A stretch of 8,236 nucleotides of DNA, from the NCBI GenBank assembly GCA_011390985.1, contig JAABRJ010000002.1, positions 1-8,236 of the forward strand, written 5' to 3'. Below the pieces are notes generated by a model. The model ran no database searches, had not been told where the DNA came from, and saw nothing but the letters and a program-made list of their open reading frames with translations. The translations under genes were made by a program, and so were the position numbers. Below are positions 1 through 6,751 of the stretch, piece by piece; position 1 is the first letter of the stretch, and every line of letters begins with the position of its first letter. This stretch comes from Desulfobacteraceae bacterium (GTDB lineage: Bacteria > Desulfobacterota > Desulfobacteria > Desulfobacterales > JAABRJ01).

Positions 1-1159
1 GCAGCGCGGCGTTCAGCGCTTCGATATGTTCCTGCTCGGCCGCATTGATGCGATCGATGTTGGTCCGCAGGATATGCGCCATGCGGGGGTCGTAAAACCG
101 GTGCAGGCTGAAGTTGGGCAGCGACCGGAAACCGCGGCGGATTTTGTGGGTCCCGCCCATCCCGGGGTCGAAGTAGCGGATCCCGTTTTGGATCGCCCAC
201 GCAATCGGCCCATAGTAGCAGACGTTGAAATGCAGCGCGTGGATCCGGCGAAAACTGCCCCAGTAGCGCCCGTAGAGGCGCTCGCCCTTCCTCAGAAGCA
301 GCGAAAGGGCCACCGGCTCAGCGGGCGCACGGCGGTCATAGGCCGCCATGAAGACCAGGCGATGGCGATAATCCTCGTAGAGGCCCTCGAAGAAGGCCGG
401 CAGCAGGTACTTGCAGCCCCAGATGCCGAACTGGTCATTGGTGTGGGCGTAAAGTCCGTACATAAGGGGGAAAAAAGAGCGCGGGGCGTCCCGGCCGGGG
501 ACCGCCCGCAGGACGATCCCGTCTTTTTCGAGCCCGCGGCGTTCGCGCCGGATGTTGCGCCGCTGGTTGCTGTTGAAATCGCCCAGGTAGTCCTCGAAAG
601 ACCCAAATCCGCGATTTTCCCAGCGGAAGCCCTGGTGCCGCCAGTCGACGAAACCGGCACGCTCGGCCAAAGGCCGCCAGGCCGGGTCCACAAAGAGAAA
701 GCTGCACCCGGCGATCCGGTATCGGTCGCAGTAGCGATCAATGGCATCGAAGATGACGGCTGTCAACCGCTCTTCGGACTCCCCGGCGGCCGTCAGAAAG
801 CGATACCCCTCGGTTGGCGTCACCGGACTCATGCCCACCAGCTTGGGGTAATAGGCCACCCCGATGCGCGCCGCCACCTGAGCCCAGGGGTGGTCGAAGA
901 CAAACTCCCCCTCGCTGTGGGTTTTGAGGTAAAGGGGGGCTGCGGCCACGAGCCGACCGCCGCACCAGACCGTCACATGCCGGGGCTGCCAGCCGCTGGC
1001 GGGTGCAATACTGCCGGATTCCTCCATCCGCCGAAGCCATTCCCATTCCAGAATCGGCGCCGCGAGCGGCAGCGCCAGGGAATTCCAGGCCTGCCGGTCG
1101 ATAGCGGATATCCGCTCGACCCACTGGATGGTGTATGGCGTTGAAGCGCTGGCGGTCAT
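1..1159 (-). CDS. DUF482 / COG3146 FemAB-GNAT-like acyltransferase family protein, 3' end cut by window edge
   Basis: Reading the minus strand from the ATG at 1159 gives 386 uninterrupted codons to the left edge. The protein matches the DUF482 (COG3146, 'peptidogalycan biosynthesis/recognition') family, which folds like GNAT/FemAB aminoacyl- or acyltransferases. Family landmarks seen: PLYLKTHSEGEFVFDHPWA (residues 75-93), AYYPKLVGMSPVTP (102-115), the basic NQRRNIRRERRGL stretch (198-210), LYGRYWG (295-301), and FDPGMGGTHKIRRGF (330-344). Length is close to the family norm of roughly 380-400, so only the last few residues are missing. A GGGGG Shine-Dalgarno-like run lies just upstream of the ATG. 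The gene is transcribed divergently from the purine-transport operon. A 372-codon open frame on the plus strand (26-1144) and several smaller minus-strand frames are shadows with no recognisable domain. Substrate and cellular role are unknown for most of the family; I infer a cytoplasmic acyl- or aminoacyl-transferase. Confidence 0.9.
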   Translation of the reverse strand, partial: MTASASTPYTIQWVERISAIDRQAWNSLALPLAAPILEWEWLRRMEESGSIAPASGWQPRHVTVWCGGRLVAAAPLYLKTHSEGEFVFDHPWAQVAARIGVAYYPKLVGMSPVTPTEGYRFLTAAGESEERLTAVIFDAIDRYCDRYRIAGCSFLFVDPAWRPLAERAGFVDWRHQGFRWENRGFGSFEDYLGDFNSNQRRNIRRERRGLEKDGIVLRAVPGRDAPRSFFPLMYGLYAHTNDQFGIWGCKYLLPAFFEGLYEDYRHRLVFMAAYDRRAPAEPVALSLLLRKGERLYGRYWGSFRRIHALHFNVCYYGPIAWAIQNGIRYFDPGMGGTHKIRRGFRSLPNFSLHRFYDPRMAHILRTNIDRINAAEQEHIEALNAAL

Positions 1160-1292
1160 CTATCCCCCATTCAGCCACGACCCATAAATTTACACATCGG
1201 GCGTTGCCTCAAAAAGTTGCCTGTAATAGTTTACTAAATAATCCCTGGCGAGCGCCTTGTCACGCCGAAGCGCCGAGGATCGGGGTTTTTGA

Positions 1293-1320
1293 TTGACACC
1301 GGCCCCTTTTATCCGATAGG
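1293..1320 (+). promoter_or_regulatory. Candidate sigma-70-type promoter for the purine-transport operon
   Basis: A perfect TTGACA lies at 1293-1298. Sixteen bases downstream is GATAGG (1315-1320), a poor -10 match (3 of 6). An alternative -10 is TATTAT at 1332-1337 (5 of 6), but its matching -35 would be the weak TTTATC at 1308-1313. Either would give a short leader before the ATG at 1375. The rest of the 1160-1374 gap holds an AT-rich patch around 1221-1242, including the odd palindrome TTTACTAAA at 1230-1238. For the minus-strand gene I see only a weak -10-like TAAATT (plus-strand 1187-1192) and no convincing -35. Confidence 0.4.
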
Positions 1321-1338
1321 TCTCAACCCGATATTATC
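1310..1338. promoter_or_regulatory. Paired GATA/TATC palindromes, candidate operator
   Basis: Two nine-base odd palindromes with the same half-site sit in the promoter region: TATCCGATA (1310-1318) and GATATTATC (1330-1338). Their centres are 20 bases apart, about two helical turns, and they overlap the possible -10 elements. CCGATA also repeats directly at 1313-1318 and 1328-1333. This arrangement is what a repressor operator could look like, but short AT-rich half-sites can occur by chance and no regulator gene is present in the window. Confidence 0.3.
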
Positions 1339-1374
1339 AGCAACCTTTCCCAACACACGAACGGAGGATTAAAA

Positions 1375-2436
1375 ATGCGCAGGTGGCTTCCTATTTTGCT
1401 GATCATCGCGCTCATGACGGCCGGCACCCTGCCGGCTGCGGAAAAAGAGCTCAAGGTGGGGTTTGTGTATGTCTCCCCCATCGGGGATGCCGGCTGGTCG
1501 TATGCCCATGACCTCGGCCGGCAGCACATCGCCGCCCTGCCGGGGGTTCAGACCGCCTACGTGGAAGCGGTGCCCGAGGGGGCCGACGCCGAGCGCGTGA
1601 TCCTCAACATGGCCCGCAAAAATTTCGATGTCATCTTCGCCACCAGTTTCGGTTACATGGACCCCATGCTGAAGGTCGCCAAGCAGTTCCCCAAAACGGT
1701 TTTCATGCACTGCTCGGGCTTCAAACTCCACCAGAACATGGGCAACTATTTCGGCCGCATGTACCAGGCCCGCTATCTCTCGGGGATGGTGGCCGGCGCC
1801 ATGACCCAGAAAAAGATACTCGGCTACGTGGCCGCCTTTCCGATTCCGGAAGTCATCCGCGGGATCAACGCCTTTACCCTGGGCGCCCAGGCGGTCGCTC
1901 CCGACGTCCAGGTGCGGGTAGTGTGGACCAAGACCTGGTATGACCCGGCCACCGAAAAGGAGGCCGCCAAAAGCCTGCTGGACGTGGGCGCCGACGTCAT
2001 CGCCCAGCACCAGGATTCCCCCGGGCCCCAGGAAGCGGCCCAGGAGGCGGGGGCCTACGCCATCGGGTACAATTCCGACATGACCGCGTTTGCCCCCAAA
2101 GCCCACCTGGTGGCGCCGGTCTGGAACTGGGGCCCTTTCTACGAGCAAATTGCCAACGAGGTCCGCGACGGGAGCTGGAAGAGCCGGTCCGACTGGTACG
2201 GCATGGAGAAAGGCATCGTGGCCCTCTCGCCCATGACCGATTTGGTTCCCCGGACGGTTCAGGACATGGTGCTCGCCAAAAAGGCCGAGATCGTGGCTGG
2301 AACGGCCACGGTGTTTAAAGGGCCGGTCAGCGATCAGACCGGCACGCTGCGCATCGCTGCCGGCGAAAGCGCTTCGGATGAAGCCCTGCTGGGCATGAAC
2401 TGGTTTGTCCAGGGGGTTGTCGGCACCACCGAATAG
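1375..2436 (+). CDS. BMP/PnrA-family ABC transporter substrate-binding protein (purine nucleobase or nucleoside)
   Basis: Periplasmic ligand-binding component of an ABC importer of the basic-membrane-protein (BMP, PnrA-like, PF02608) family, whose characterised members bind purine nucleosides or related purines. The 353-residue protein starts with a signal peptide (MRRW, hydrophobic 5-16, LPAA at 19-22; likely cleavage near residue 22). There is no lipobox cysteine, so it should be soluble in the periplasm rather than a lipoprotein. Family features: KVGFVYVSPIGDAGWSYAHD (27-46), YFGRMYQARYLSG (125-137), IPEVIRGINAF (157-167), TWYDPATEKEAA (187-198), GADVIAQHQDS (205-215) and GYNSDM (231-236). 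The start is supported by GGAGG at 1363-1367, seven bases before ATG. It is first in the operon, followed after 80 bases by permease 1. A gpt gene in the same operon argues for a purine base ligand; the exact ligand cannot be read from sequence. Confidence 0.93.
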   Translation: MRRWLPILLIIALMTAGTLPAAEKELKVGFVYVSPIGDAGWSYAHDLGRQHIAALPGVQTAYVEAVPEGADAERVILNMARKNFDVIFATSFGYMDPMLKVAKQFPKTVFMHCSGFKLHQNMGNYFGRMYQARYLSGMVAGAMTQKKILGYVAAFPIPEVIRGINAFTLGAQAVAPDVQVRVVWTKTWYDPATEKEAAKSLLDVGADVIAQHQDSPGPQEAAQEAGAYAIGYNSDMTAFAPKAHLVAPVWNWGPFYEQIANEVRDGSWKSRSDWYGMEKGIVALSPMTDLVPRTVQDMVLAKKAEIVAGTATVFKGPVSDQTGTLRIAAGESASDEALLGMNWFVQGVVGTTE

Positions 2437-2516
2437 CGATCGCCGACCGGCCACGGCATTCCCGACCACACCGGCAGGCGGTCACCAGAAGCGGCTTGCA
2501 TGCGAGATACCCCACG

Positions 2517-3584
2517 ATGAGGTTGCGGGTCACCAAACGGCAGGAGCCCCTGGGCTGGGGCGCCTGCCTTGTTTTTTTTGGCGCGCTGGCCTTTTCCCTG
2601 GCCGTCAGCGCAGCGCTGCTGGCTCTCCAGGGTAAACCGGCTTTTATCGGAATCCGCCTGCTGTTCGAGGGCGCCTTCGGGTCGCGCTGGGCCCTCGAGG
2701 ACTGTCTGCTCAAAGCCGTGCCGATTTTTCTCTGCGCCCTGGGCGTGGCGGTGGCCTTTCGCCTCCAGATCTGGAACCTGGGGGCCGAAGGCCAGTTTGC
2801 GCTGGGCGCCATCGGTGCCAGCTGGGCGGCTTTGACGTTCCCGGCGCTTCCCGGCAGCTACCTTCTGCCGCTGATGTTCCTGGCGGCTGCGCTGGCGGGC
2901 GGGCTCTGGGGGCTCGTTCCGGCGGTCCTCAAGCTGGGGCTGCGGGTCAACGAGATCATCGTGACCCTGATGCTCAACTACATCGGGATCCTGATCCTGG
3001 AGTACAAGGTTTACGGCGCCTGGAAAGACCCGGGCAGCTTCGGCTTTCCCATGACGCGCGAATTCCCGGCCGCTGCCATCGTGGGAAACATTGGCGCCAC
3101 GCGGCTCAACTGGGGGCTGCTGGTGTGCCTGGGGTGCGGTGCGGCGATCGCCCTCTTTTTGGACCGCACCCGGCTGGGGTACGAGTTGAAAGCCAGCGGC
3201 GAGAATATCCGCGCGGCCCGCTATGCGCGCCTGCCGTACGGCCGCCTGGTTCTCCTGGTGATGGCGCTCAGCGGCGCCCTGGCCGGATGGGCCGGCTGCC
3301 TGGAAGCCTCGGGCTCCCTGCACCGGCTGCAGCCGACGATCATGGCCGGCTATGGCTACACGGCCATCGTCGTGGCCTGGCTGGCGCGGCTCAATCCCCT
3401 GAACATCGGCATCGCCGCCCTGCTGCTGGCCGGGCTGCGCGTCGGGGTCGAAAACCTGCAGCTGGACCTCCAGGTTCCGGCCGCTTTCGGGCAGATCATG
3501 GAGGGCCTGATCCTTCTGACGGTCCTGGCCGGCAACTTCTTCAAGGACTACCGCCTGCGGTGGAGGGAGCCGGATGACGCCTGA
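2517..3584 (+). CDS. ABC transporter permease 1, BMP/purine-type (branched-chain permease superfamily)
   Basis: Inner-membrane channel subunit of the importer (PF02653 superfamily, NupP/YufP-like). From the ATG at 2517 the protein has 355 residues, the usual length, and begins MRLRVTKRQEP, as homologues typically do. A TTG 21 bases upstream would add seven residues but has no better ribosome site. Hydrophobic segments occur near 14-38, 64-82, 95-109, 115-135, 147-163, 198-215, 243-262, 282-308 and 327-341. Signature stretches are IWNLGAEGQF (85-94), the VNEIIVTLMLN motif (144-154) and the cytoplasmic loop YELKASGENIRAARYA (222-237), which should contact the ATPase. The final 11 bases overlap permease 2, indicating translational coupling. 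It most likely pairs with permease 2 as a heterodimer. No obvious defects. Confidence 0.93.
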   Translation: MRLRVTKRQEPLGWGACLVFFGALAFSLAVSAALLALQGKPAFIGIRLLFEGAFGSRWALEDCLLKAVPIFLCALGVAVAFRLQIWNLGAEGQFALGAIGASWAALTFPALPGSYLLPLMFLAAALAGGLWGLVPAVLKLGLRVNEIIVTLMLNYIGILILEYKVYGAWKDPGSFGFPMTREFPAAAIVGNIGATRLNWGLLVCLGCGAAIALFLDRTRLGYELKASGENIRAARYARLPYGRLVLLVMALSGALAGWAGCLEASGSLHRLQPTIMAGYGYTAIVVAWLARLNPLNIGIAALLLAGLRVGVENLQLDLQVPAAFGQIMEGLILLTVLAGNFFKDYRLRWREPDDA

Positions 3585-4494
3585 GCTCACCATCGCCCTG
3601 CTGGCGGCGGCGGTCCAATCCGGCACGCCGATTCTCTATGCCACCCTGGGGGAGATTTTCACCGAGCGCGCGGGGGTCCTCAATTTGGGGGTTGAGGGCA
3701 TCATGCTGATCGGGGCCCTGGCCGGCTTTATCGTCGCCAAGACGACCGGGGTGCCGGTTTACGGCCTTTTGGCCGGGGGCCTGTGCGGGGCCCTCCTGGC
3801 GGCCGTGCACGGGCTGGTCTGCCTCGTCTTCCAGGGCAACCAGGTGGTCTCCGGGCTGGCCCTCACCATTTTGGGCACCGGGCTTTCCAGCTTCTGGGGC
3901 ACCGCGTTCATCGGCCAGCGCACCGTGGGCTTCGAAAAGCTCCCGCTGCCGCTGTTGTCCGAAATCCCGGTGCTGGGCGAGATTTTTTTCCAGCATGACC
4001 CCCTGATCTACCTCTCATACCTTCTGGCGCCCCTGATGTGGGCCTTTCTGCGCTACACCCGCTGGGGGCTTGGCTTGCGCGCGGTGGGCGAAACCCCCGC
4101 TGCCGCCGCGGCGGCAGGGCTGCGGGTGCTGGCCTATCGCTGGGCCGGCGTGCTGGTGGGCGGAGTGCTGATGGGTTTCGGCGGGGCGTACCTCTCGCTG
4201 GCCTACACCCACCTGTGGACCAACGGGCTTTCGGCCGGAAGGGGCTGGATTGCGGTCGCCCTGGTGATTTTCACCTTCTGGCGCCCCGGCCGGGCGATTT
4301 TAGGCGCCTATCTCTTCGGCGGGGTGATGGCCTTTCAGTTGCGGCTTCAGGCCATGGGCACGACCCTGCCATCCTCCCTGCTGCTGATGCTGCCCTATGG
4401 CCTGACCATCGCGGTCCTGGTCTTTTCCTCATGGCGCGGCCGGGGCTCGGAAGCGCCTGCCGCGCTGGGAGTCAACATCGAACCCCGGGAATAG
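3574..4494 (+). CDS. ABC transporter permease 2, BMP/purine-type
   Basis: Second membrane subunit of the importer (NupQ/YufQ-like, PF02653 superfamily), 306 residues, a normal length. Hallmarks: GEIFTERAGVLNLGVEGIM (26-44), the coupling-loop region LGLRAVGETPAAAAAAG (166-182), and YLSLAY (206-211) followed by GLSAGRGWIAVALVIF (218-233) and WRPGRA (236-241). Several hydrophobic helices span about 42-56, 63-86, 92-110, 144-160, 188-211, 225-236, 243-258 and 267-286. GGAGGGAG at 3562-3569 lies four bases before the ATG, inside the end of permease 1. The start codon overlaps the permease 1 stop region, so the two are made together. After the stop, 36 bases separate it from gpt. Shadow frames in the other plus frames lack any domain. 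Confidence 0.94.
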   Translation: MTPELTIALLAAAVQSGTPILYATLGEIFTERAGVLNLGVEGIMLIGALAGFIVAKTTGVPVYGLLAGGLCGALLAAVHGLVCLVFQGNQVVSGLALTILGTGLSSFWGTAFIGQRTVGFEKLPLPLLSEIPVLGEIFFQHDPLIYLSYLLAPLMWAFLRYTRWGLGLRAVGETPAAAAAAGLRVLAYRWAGVLVGGVLMGFGGAYLSLAYTHLWTNGLSAGRGWIAVALVIFTFWRPGRAILGAYLFGGVMAFQLRLQAMGTTLPSSLLLMLPYGLTIAVLVFSSWRGRGSEAPAALGVNIEPRE

Positions 4495-4530
4495 CCCCCG
4501 GCGGGCCCCCGGTTTTCAGGAGGCGCACGT

Positions 4531-5022
4531 ATGTCTCAAAACCCACATTACCGGCGAACCTTTCCCATCTCCTGGGAACAGCTGCACCGCGACTCCAGGG
4601 CCCTGGCCTGGCGGCTGCTGGACATGGATTTCTTCAACGGCATCATCGCCGTCACCCGCGGCGGATTGGTGCCGGCGGCGATCATCGCCCGCGAACTGGA
4701 CATCCGTCTGGTGGACACCGTCTGCGTGGCCAGCTACGCCTGGCAGGAGCAGCAGGGCGAAATCGAAATGCTCAAAGGGGTGGCCGGCGACGGCGAGGGC
4801 ATGCTGATCGTCGATGATCTCGTGGATACCGGCCGCACCGCCAAAATCGTTCGGGAGATGCTGCCCAAAGCCCACTTTGCAACGGTGTATGCCAAACCGG
4901 CCGGCCGGCCGCTGGTGGATACCTTCGTCACCGAGGTCAGCCAGGACACCTGGATTCTTTTCCCCTGGGATTCCGAATCCCAGTTCGTGCAACCCATCGC
5001 CGGAAAGCGGCAGGTGACCTGA
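4531..5022 (+). CDS. gpt: Xanthine-guanine phosphoribosyltransferase (Gpt type)
   Basis: Cytoplasmic purine salvage enzyme transferring phosphoribose from PRPP to xanthine, guanine or hypoxanthine. The 163-residue protein aligns almost end to end with my recollection of E. coli Gpt (152 residues): GIIAVTRGGLVPAA (37-50), ARELDIRLVDTVCVASY (53-69), GDGEGMLIVDDLVDTGRTA (86-104) as the PRPP-binding loop with acidic pair D95-D96, PKAHFATVYAKPAGRPLVD (112-130) and QDTWILFPWD (138-147). K122 matches the base-contacting Lys115 of E. coli, and W141-I142 match Trp134-Ile135 of the purine pocket, so the enzyme should be active and 6-oxopurine specific. AGGAGG at 4518-4523 sits seven bases before ATG. 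It lies between the permease and ATPase genes of the same importer, and its TGA shares a base with the ATPase ATG. Finding it inside the transporter operon implies a purine base or a purine precursor as cargo. Confidence 0.95.
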   Translation: MSQNPHYRRTFPISWEQLHRDSRALAWRLLDMDFFNGIIAVTRGGLVPAAIIARELDIRLVDTVCVASYAWQEQQGEIEMLKGVAGDGEGMLIVDDLVDTGRTAKIVREMLPKAHFATVYAKPAGRPLVDTFVTEVSQDTWILFPWDSESQFVQPIAGKRQVT

Positions 5023-6551
5023 TGCCGGCCGGCGCACCCCCCATGATCCGCCTGGAAGGGATTTCCAAATCTTTCGGCACGGTGCAGGCCAACCGCGACA
5101 TCTCGCTGGACATCCGCGGCGGTCGCGTTAAGGCCCTGCTGGGTGAAAACGGCGCCGGCAAAAGCACGCTGATGAGCATCCTGGCCGGGCGCTACCAGCC
5201 CGACCGGGGGCTCATCCGGGTGGACGGCCGGGAGGTCCGCTTCGCGGGCGCCAAAGACGCCATCCGGGCGGGCATCGGCATGGTGTACCAGCATTTTATG
5301 CTGGTTGCGGCGATGAGCGTTGCGGAAAACGTCTTCCTGGGCCAGTCCCAGGGGTTCTGGCGCACCCCCCGCACCCTGGAGGCGCGCGTGCAGGCGCTGG
5401 CGGAGCGCTTCGGCCTTGAAATCGACCCGGCCGCCCGGGTATCGGAGCTCTCCATGGGCGAAAAGCAGCGGGTGGAAATCCTCAAGCTCCTGCAGCGCGA
5501 GAGCCGGGTCCTGATTTTTGACGAACCGACCGCCGTTCTGACCCCTCGTGAAACCAACCAGCTTTTCACGGCCCTGCGCCAGATGACCCGGCAGAACAAG
5601 GCCATCGTTTTTATCAGCCACAAGCTCAACGAGGTGATGGCGGTCGCCGATGAAATCGCCATCCTGCGCAAGGGGCGGATCGTCGATGAACTCGCCGCTG
5701 AAACGGTTTCCTCGCGCGCCGAACTCGCCACCCGGATGGTGGGCCGGGAGGTCCTGCTGGAGATCTCACGCACCGAAGTGGCGCACCGCCAGGTGGTCCT
5801 GCGGGTGGCGGGGCTTTCCGGACGGAACCTGAAAAACGTCGATTTCACCCTGCGGCAGGGGGAGATCCTCGGCATCGTGGGGGTAGCCGGAAACGGCCAG
5901 AAACCTCTGGTGGAAACCCTCTGCGGGCTTTCGCGCCCCGAGCAGGGGACGGTGCGGATTTTAGGCCAGTCCTGGAAAGACTTCTTTGCGCGCGATGTCT
6001 GGGCCGGCGCCCTGAGCTATATCCCCGAGGATCGCCAGGGGCTGGCGACCTGCGGCAACCTCGATCTGGTGGACAACTTCCTGCTGACCACCCGCAACGG
6101 GTTTACCCGCGGCCCGTGGCTGCAGAAAGACCGCGCAGAGCGCAAAATCGCCGCGCTGGCCCTGGATTTCGGGATCCAGCCGCCCGACGTCAAAGCCCTC
6201 GCCCGGCAGCTGTCGGGCGGCAACCTGCAGAAAATGGTTTTGGCCCGGGAATTTTTTCGCAGGCCGCGCCTGATCATCGCCGAACAGCCCACCCAGGGGC
6301 TGGATATCGCCGCCATCGAGGACGTCTGGCAGCTGCTCCTGCGGGCCCGCGAAAAAGCCGGGGTGCTGCTGGTCACCGGCGATCTGTCCGAAGCCCTGGC
6401 CCTTTCGGACCGCATCGCCGTCATGTTCGACGGCCGCATCATGGATATCTTTGCCCCATCGGACGGCCCCCGCCTGGCGCAGATCGGACTGCTGATGGCC
6501 GGGATCCAGCCGGCGGCCACAACCGAACCGGCGTCGGTCCCACCGGCCTGA
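5022..6551 (+). CDS. ABC transporter ATP-binding protein, two nucleotide-binding domains (BMP/purine importer)
   Basis: Cytoplasmic motor of the importer, 509 residues, with two fused ABC domains as in NupO/YufO- and RbsA-like ATPases. Domain 1 looks fully active: Walker A GENGAGKST (41-49), Q-loop Q90, signature LSMGEKQR (143-150), Walker B VLIFDEPTAVLTP (163-175) with E168, and switch H200. Domain 2 is degenerate: its P-loop reads GVAGNGQK (287-294), with Gln in the usual Lys place, the signature LSGGNLQK (397-404) is intact, Walker B is IIAEQPTQGLD (418-428) with Gln for the catalytic Glu, and the switch His is replaced (TGD at 452-454). Asymmetric sites of this kind are common in this family. 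The start used is the ATG at 5022, in a TGATG overlap with gpt; the ATG at 5043, eight residues in, is an alternative because homology begins there. The tail after about 495 is Ala/Pro-rich and not conserved. Confidence 0.95.
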   Translation: MPAGAPPMIRLEGISKSFGTVQANRDISLDIRGGRVKALLGENGAGKSTLMSILAGRYQPDRGLIRVDGREVRFAGAKDAIRAGIGMVYQHFMLVAAMSVAENVFLGQSQGFWRTPRTLEARVQALAERFGLEIDPAARVSELSMGEKQRVEILKLLQRESRVLIFDEPTAVLTPRETNQLFTALRQMTRQNKAIVFISHKLNEVMAVADEIAILRKGRIVDELAAETVSSRAELATRMVGREVLLEISRTEVAHRQVVLRVAGLSGRNLKNVDFTLRQGEILGIVGVAGNGQKPLVETLCGLSRPEQGTVRILGQSWKDFFARDVWAGALSYIPEDRQGLATCGNLDLVDNFLLTTRNGFTRGPWLQKDRAERKIAALALDFGIQPPDVKALARQLSGGNLQKMVLAREFFRRPRLIIAEQPTQGLDIAAIEDVWQLLLRAREKAGVLLVTGDLSEALALSDRIAVMFDGRIMDIFAPSDGPRLAQIGLLMAGIQPAATTEPASVPPA

Positions 6552-6646
6552 AGATCCCTCCAGGTTTGGCCATCATCCACAGCGCGATGCCAGCTTCACG
6601 TCAAGGCCCGCATCGGGATATGGTCTTTTATGGGTAACTTCATGAC

Positions 6647-6676
6647 TTGATCTGCATGGTTTAGGAATGCTATAAG
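6647..6676 (+). promoter_or_regulatory. Candidate promoter of the decarboxylase gamma-beta genes
   Basis: TTGATC (6647-6652) and TATAAG (6671-6676) are separated by 18 bases, and TGC immediately before the second box forms an extended -10 (TGnTATAA-type). A transcript would start near 6682-6684, giving a leader of about 70 bases before the TTG at 6752. This supports the decarboxylase genes being a separate transcription unit from the transporter operon ending at 6551. Confidence 0.5.
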
Positions 6677-6716
6677 CCAAAATCTGCGGCTTTTGGCCGC
6701 TCAACGGCGATTTTGG
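6676..6716 (+). repeat. Overlapping inverted repeats in the gamma-gene leader
   Basis: Three pairings share this stretch. GCGGC (6686-6690) pairs with GCCGC (6696-6700) around a TTTTG loop. GCCAAAA (6676-6682) pairs with TTTTGGC (6691-6697). CCAAAATC (6677-6684) pairs with GATTTTGG (6709-6716), enclosing the first hairpin. The first and second are mutually exclusive. No run of T follows, so this is not a standard rho-independent terminator. It could be an operator around the start site or a leader RNA structure. Confidence 0.4.
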
Positions 6717-6737
6717 TCACCCCCCTTCACAGACCCC

Positions 6738-6746
6738 AAAGGAGGT
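6738..6746 (+). promoter_or_regulatory. Strong ribosome binding site that fixes a TTG start
   Basis: AAAGGAGGT is a near-perfect complement of the 16S rRNA 3' end. It ends five bases before TTG at 6752. The other in-frame starts (GTG 6713, ATG 6794) lack a comparable site, so translation should begin at TTG. Confidence 0.8.
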
Positions 6747-6751
6747 GTCAC

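Noticed and set aside
1160..1374. Purine (guanine-type) riboswitch upstream of the transporter operon.
   Set aside because: The conserved core and paired-loop pattern of purine riboswitches is not visible in this gap.
1369..3626. Long minus-strand open frames antisense to the binding protein and permease 1 (1369-2469, 2334-3626).
   Set aside because: They lie opposite well-recognised genes, their translations are rich in Gly, Arg, Gln and Pro with no domain, and they reflect the high-GC codon pattern.
4495..4523. GC-rich CCGG repeats followed by TTTT between permease 2 and gpt, a possible attenuator.
   Set aside because: The stem is only about four bases in strongly C/G-biased DNA, the T run is four long, and a ribosome site follows at once. 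Chance is the simplest reading.
6585..6617. Possible terminator after the ATPase gene: CGATGC (6585-6590) with GCATCG (6610-6615), and CCCG-CAT-CGGG (6607-6617).
   Set aside because: Stems are short and the T-rich stretch (TCTTTTA) begins only after several unpaired bases. It does not meet the usual rho-independent pattern, so I do not call it a terminator.
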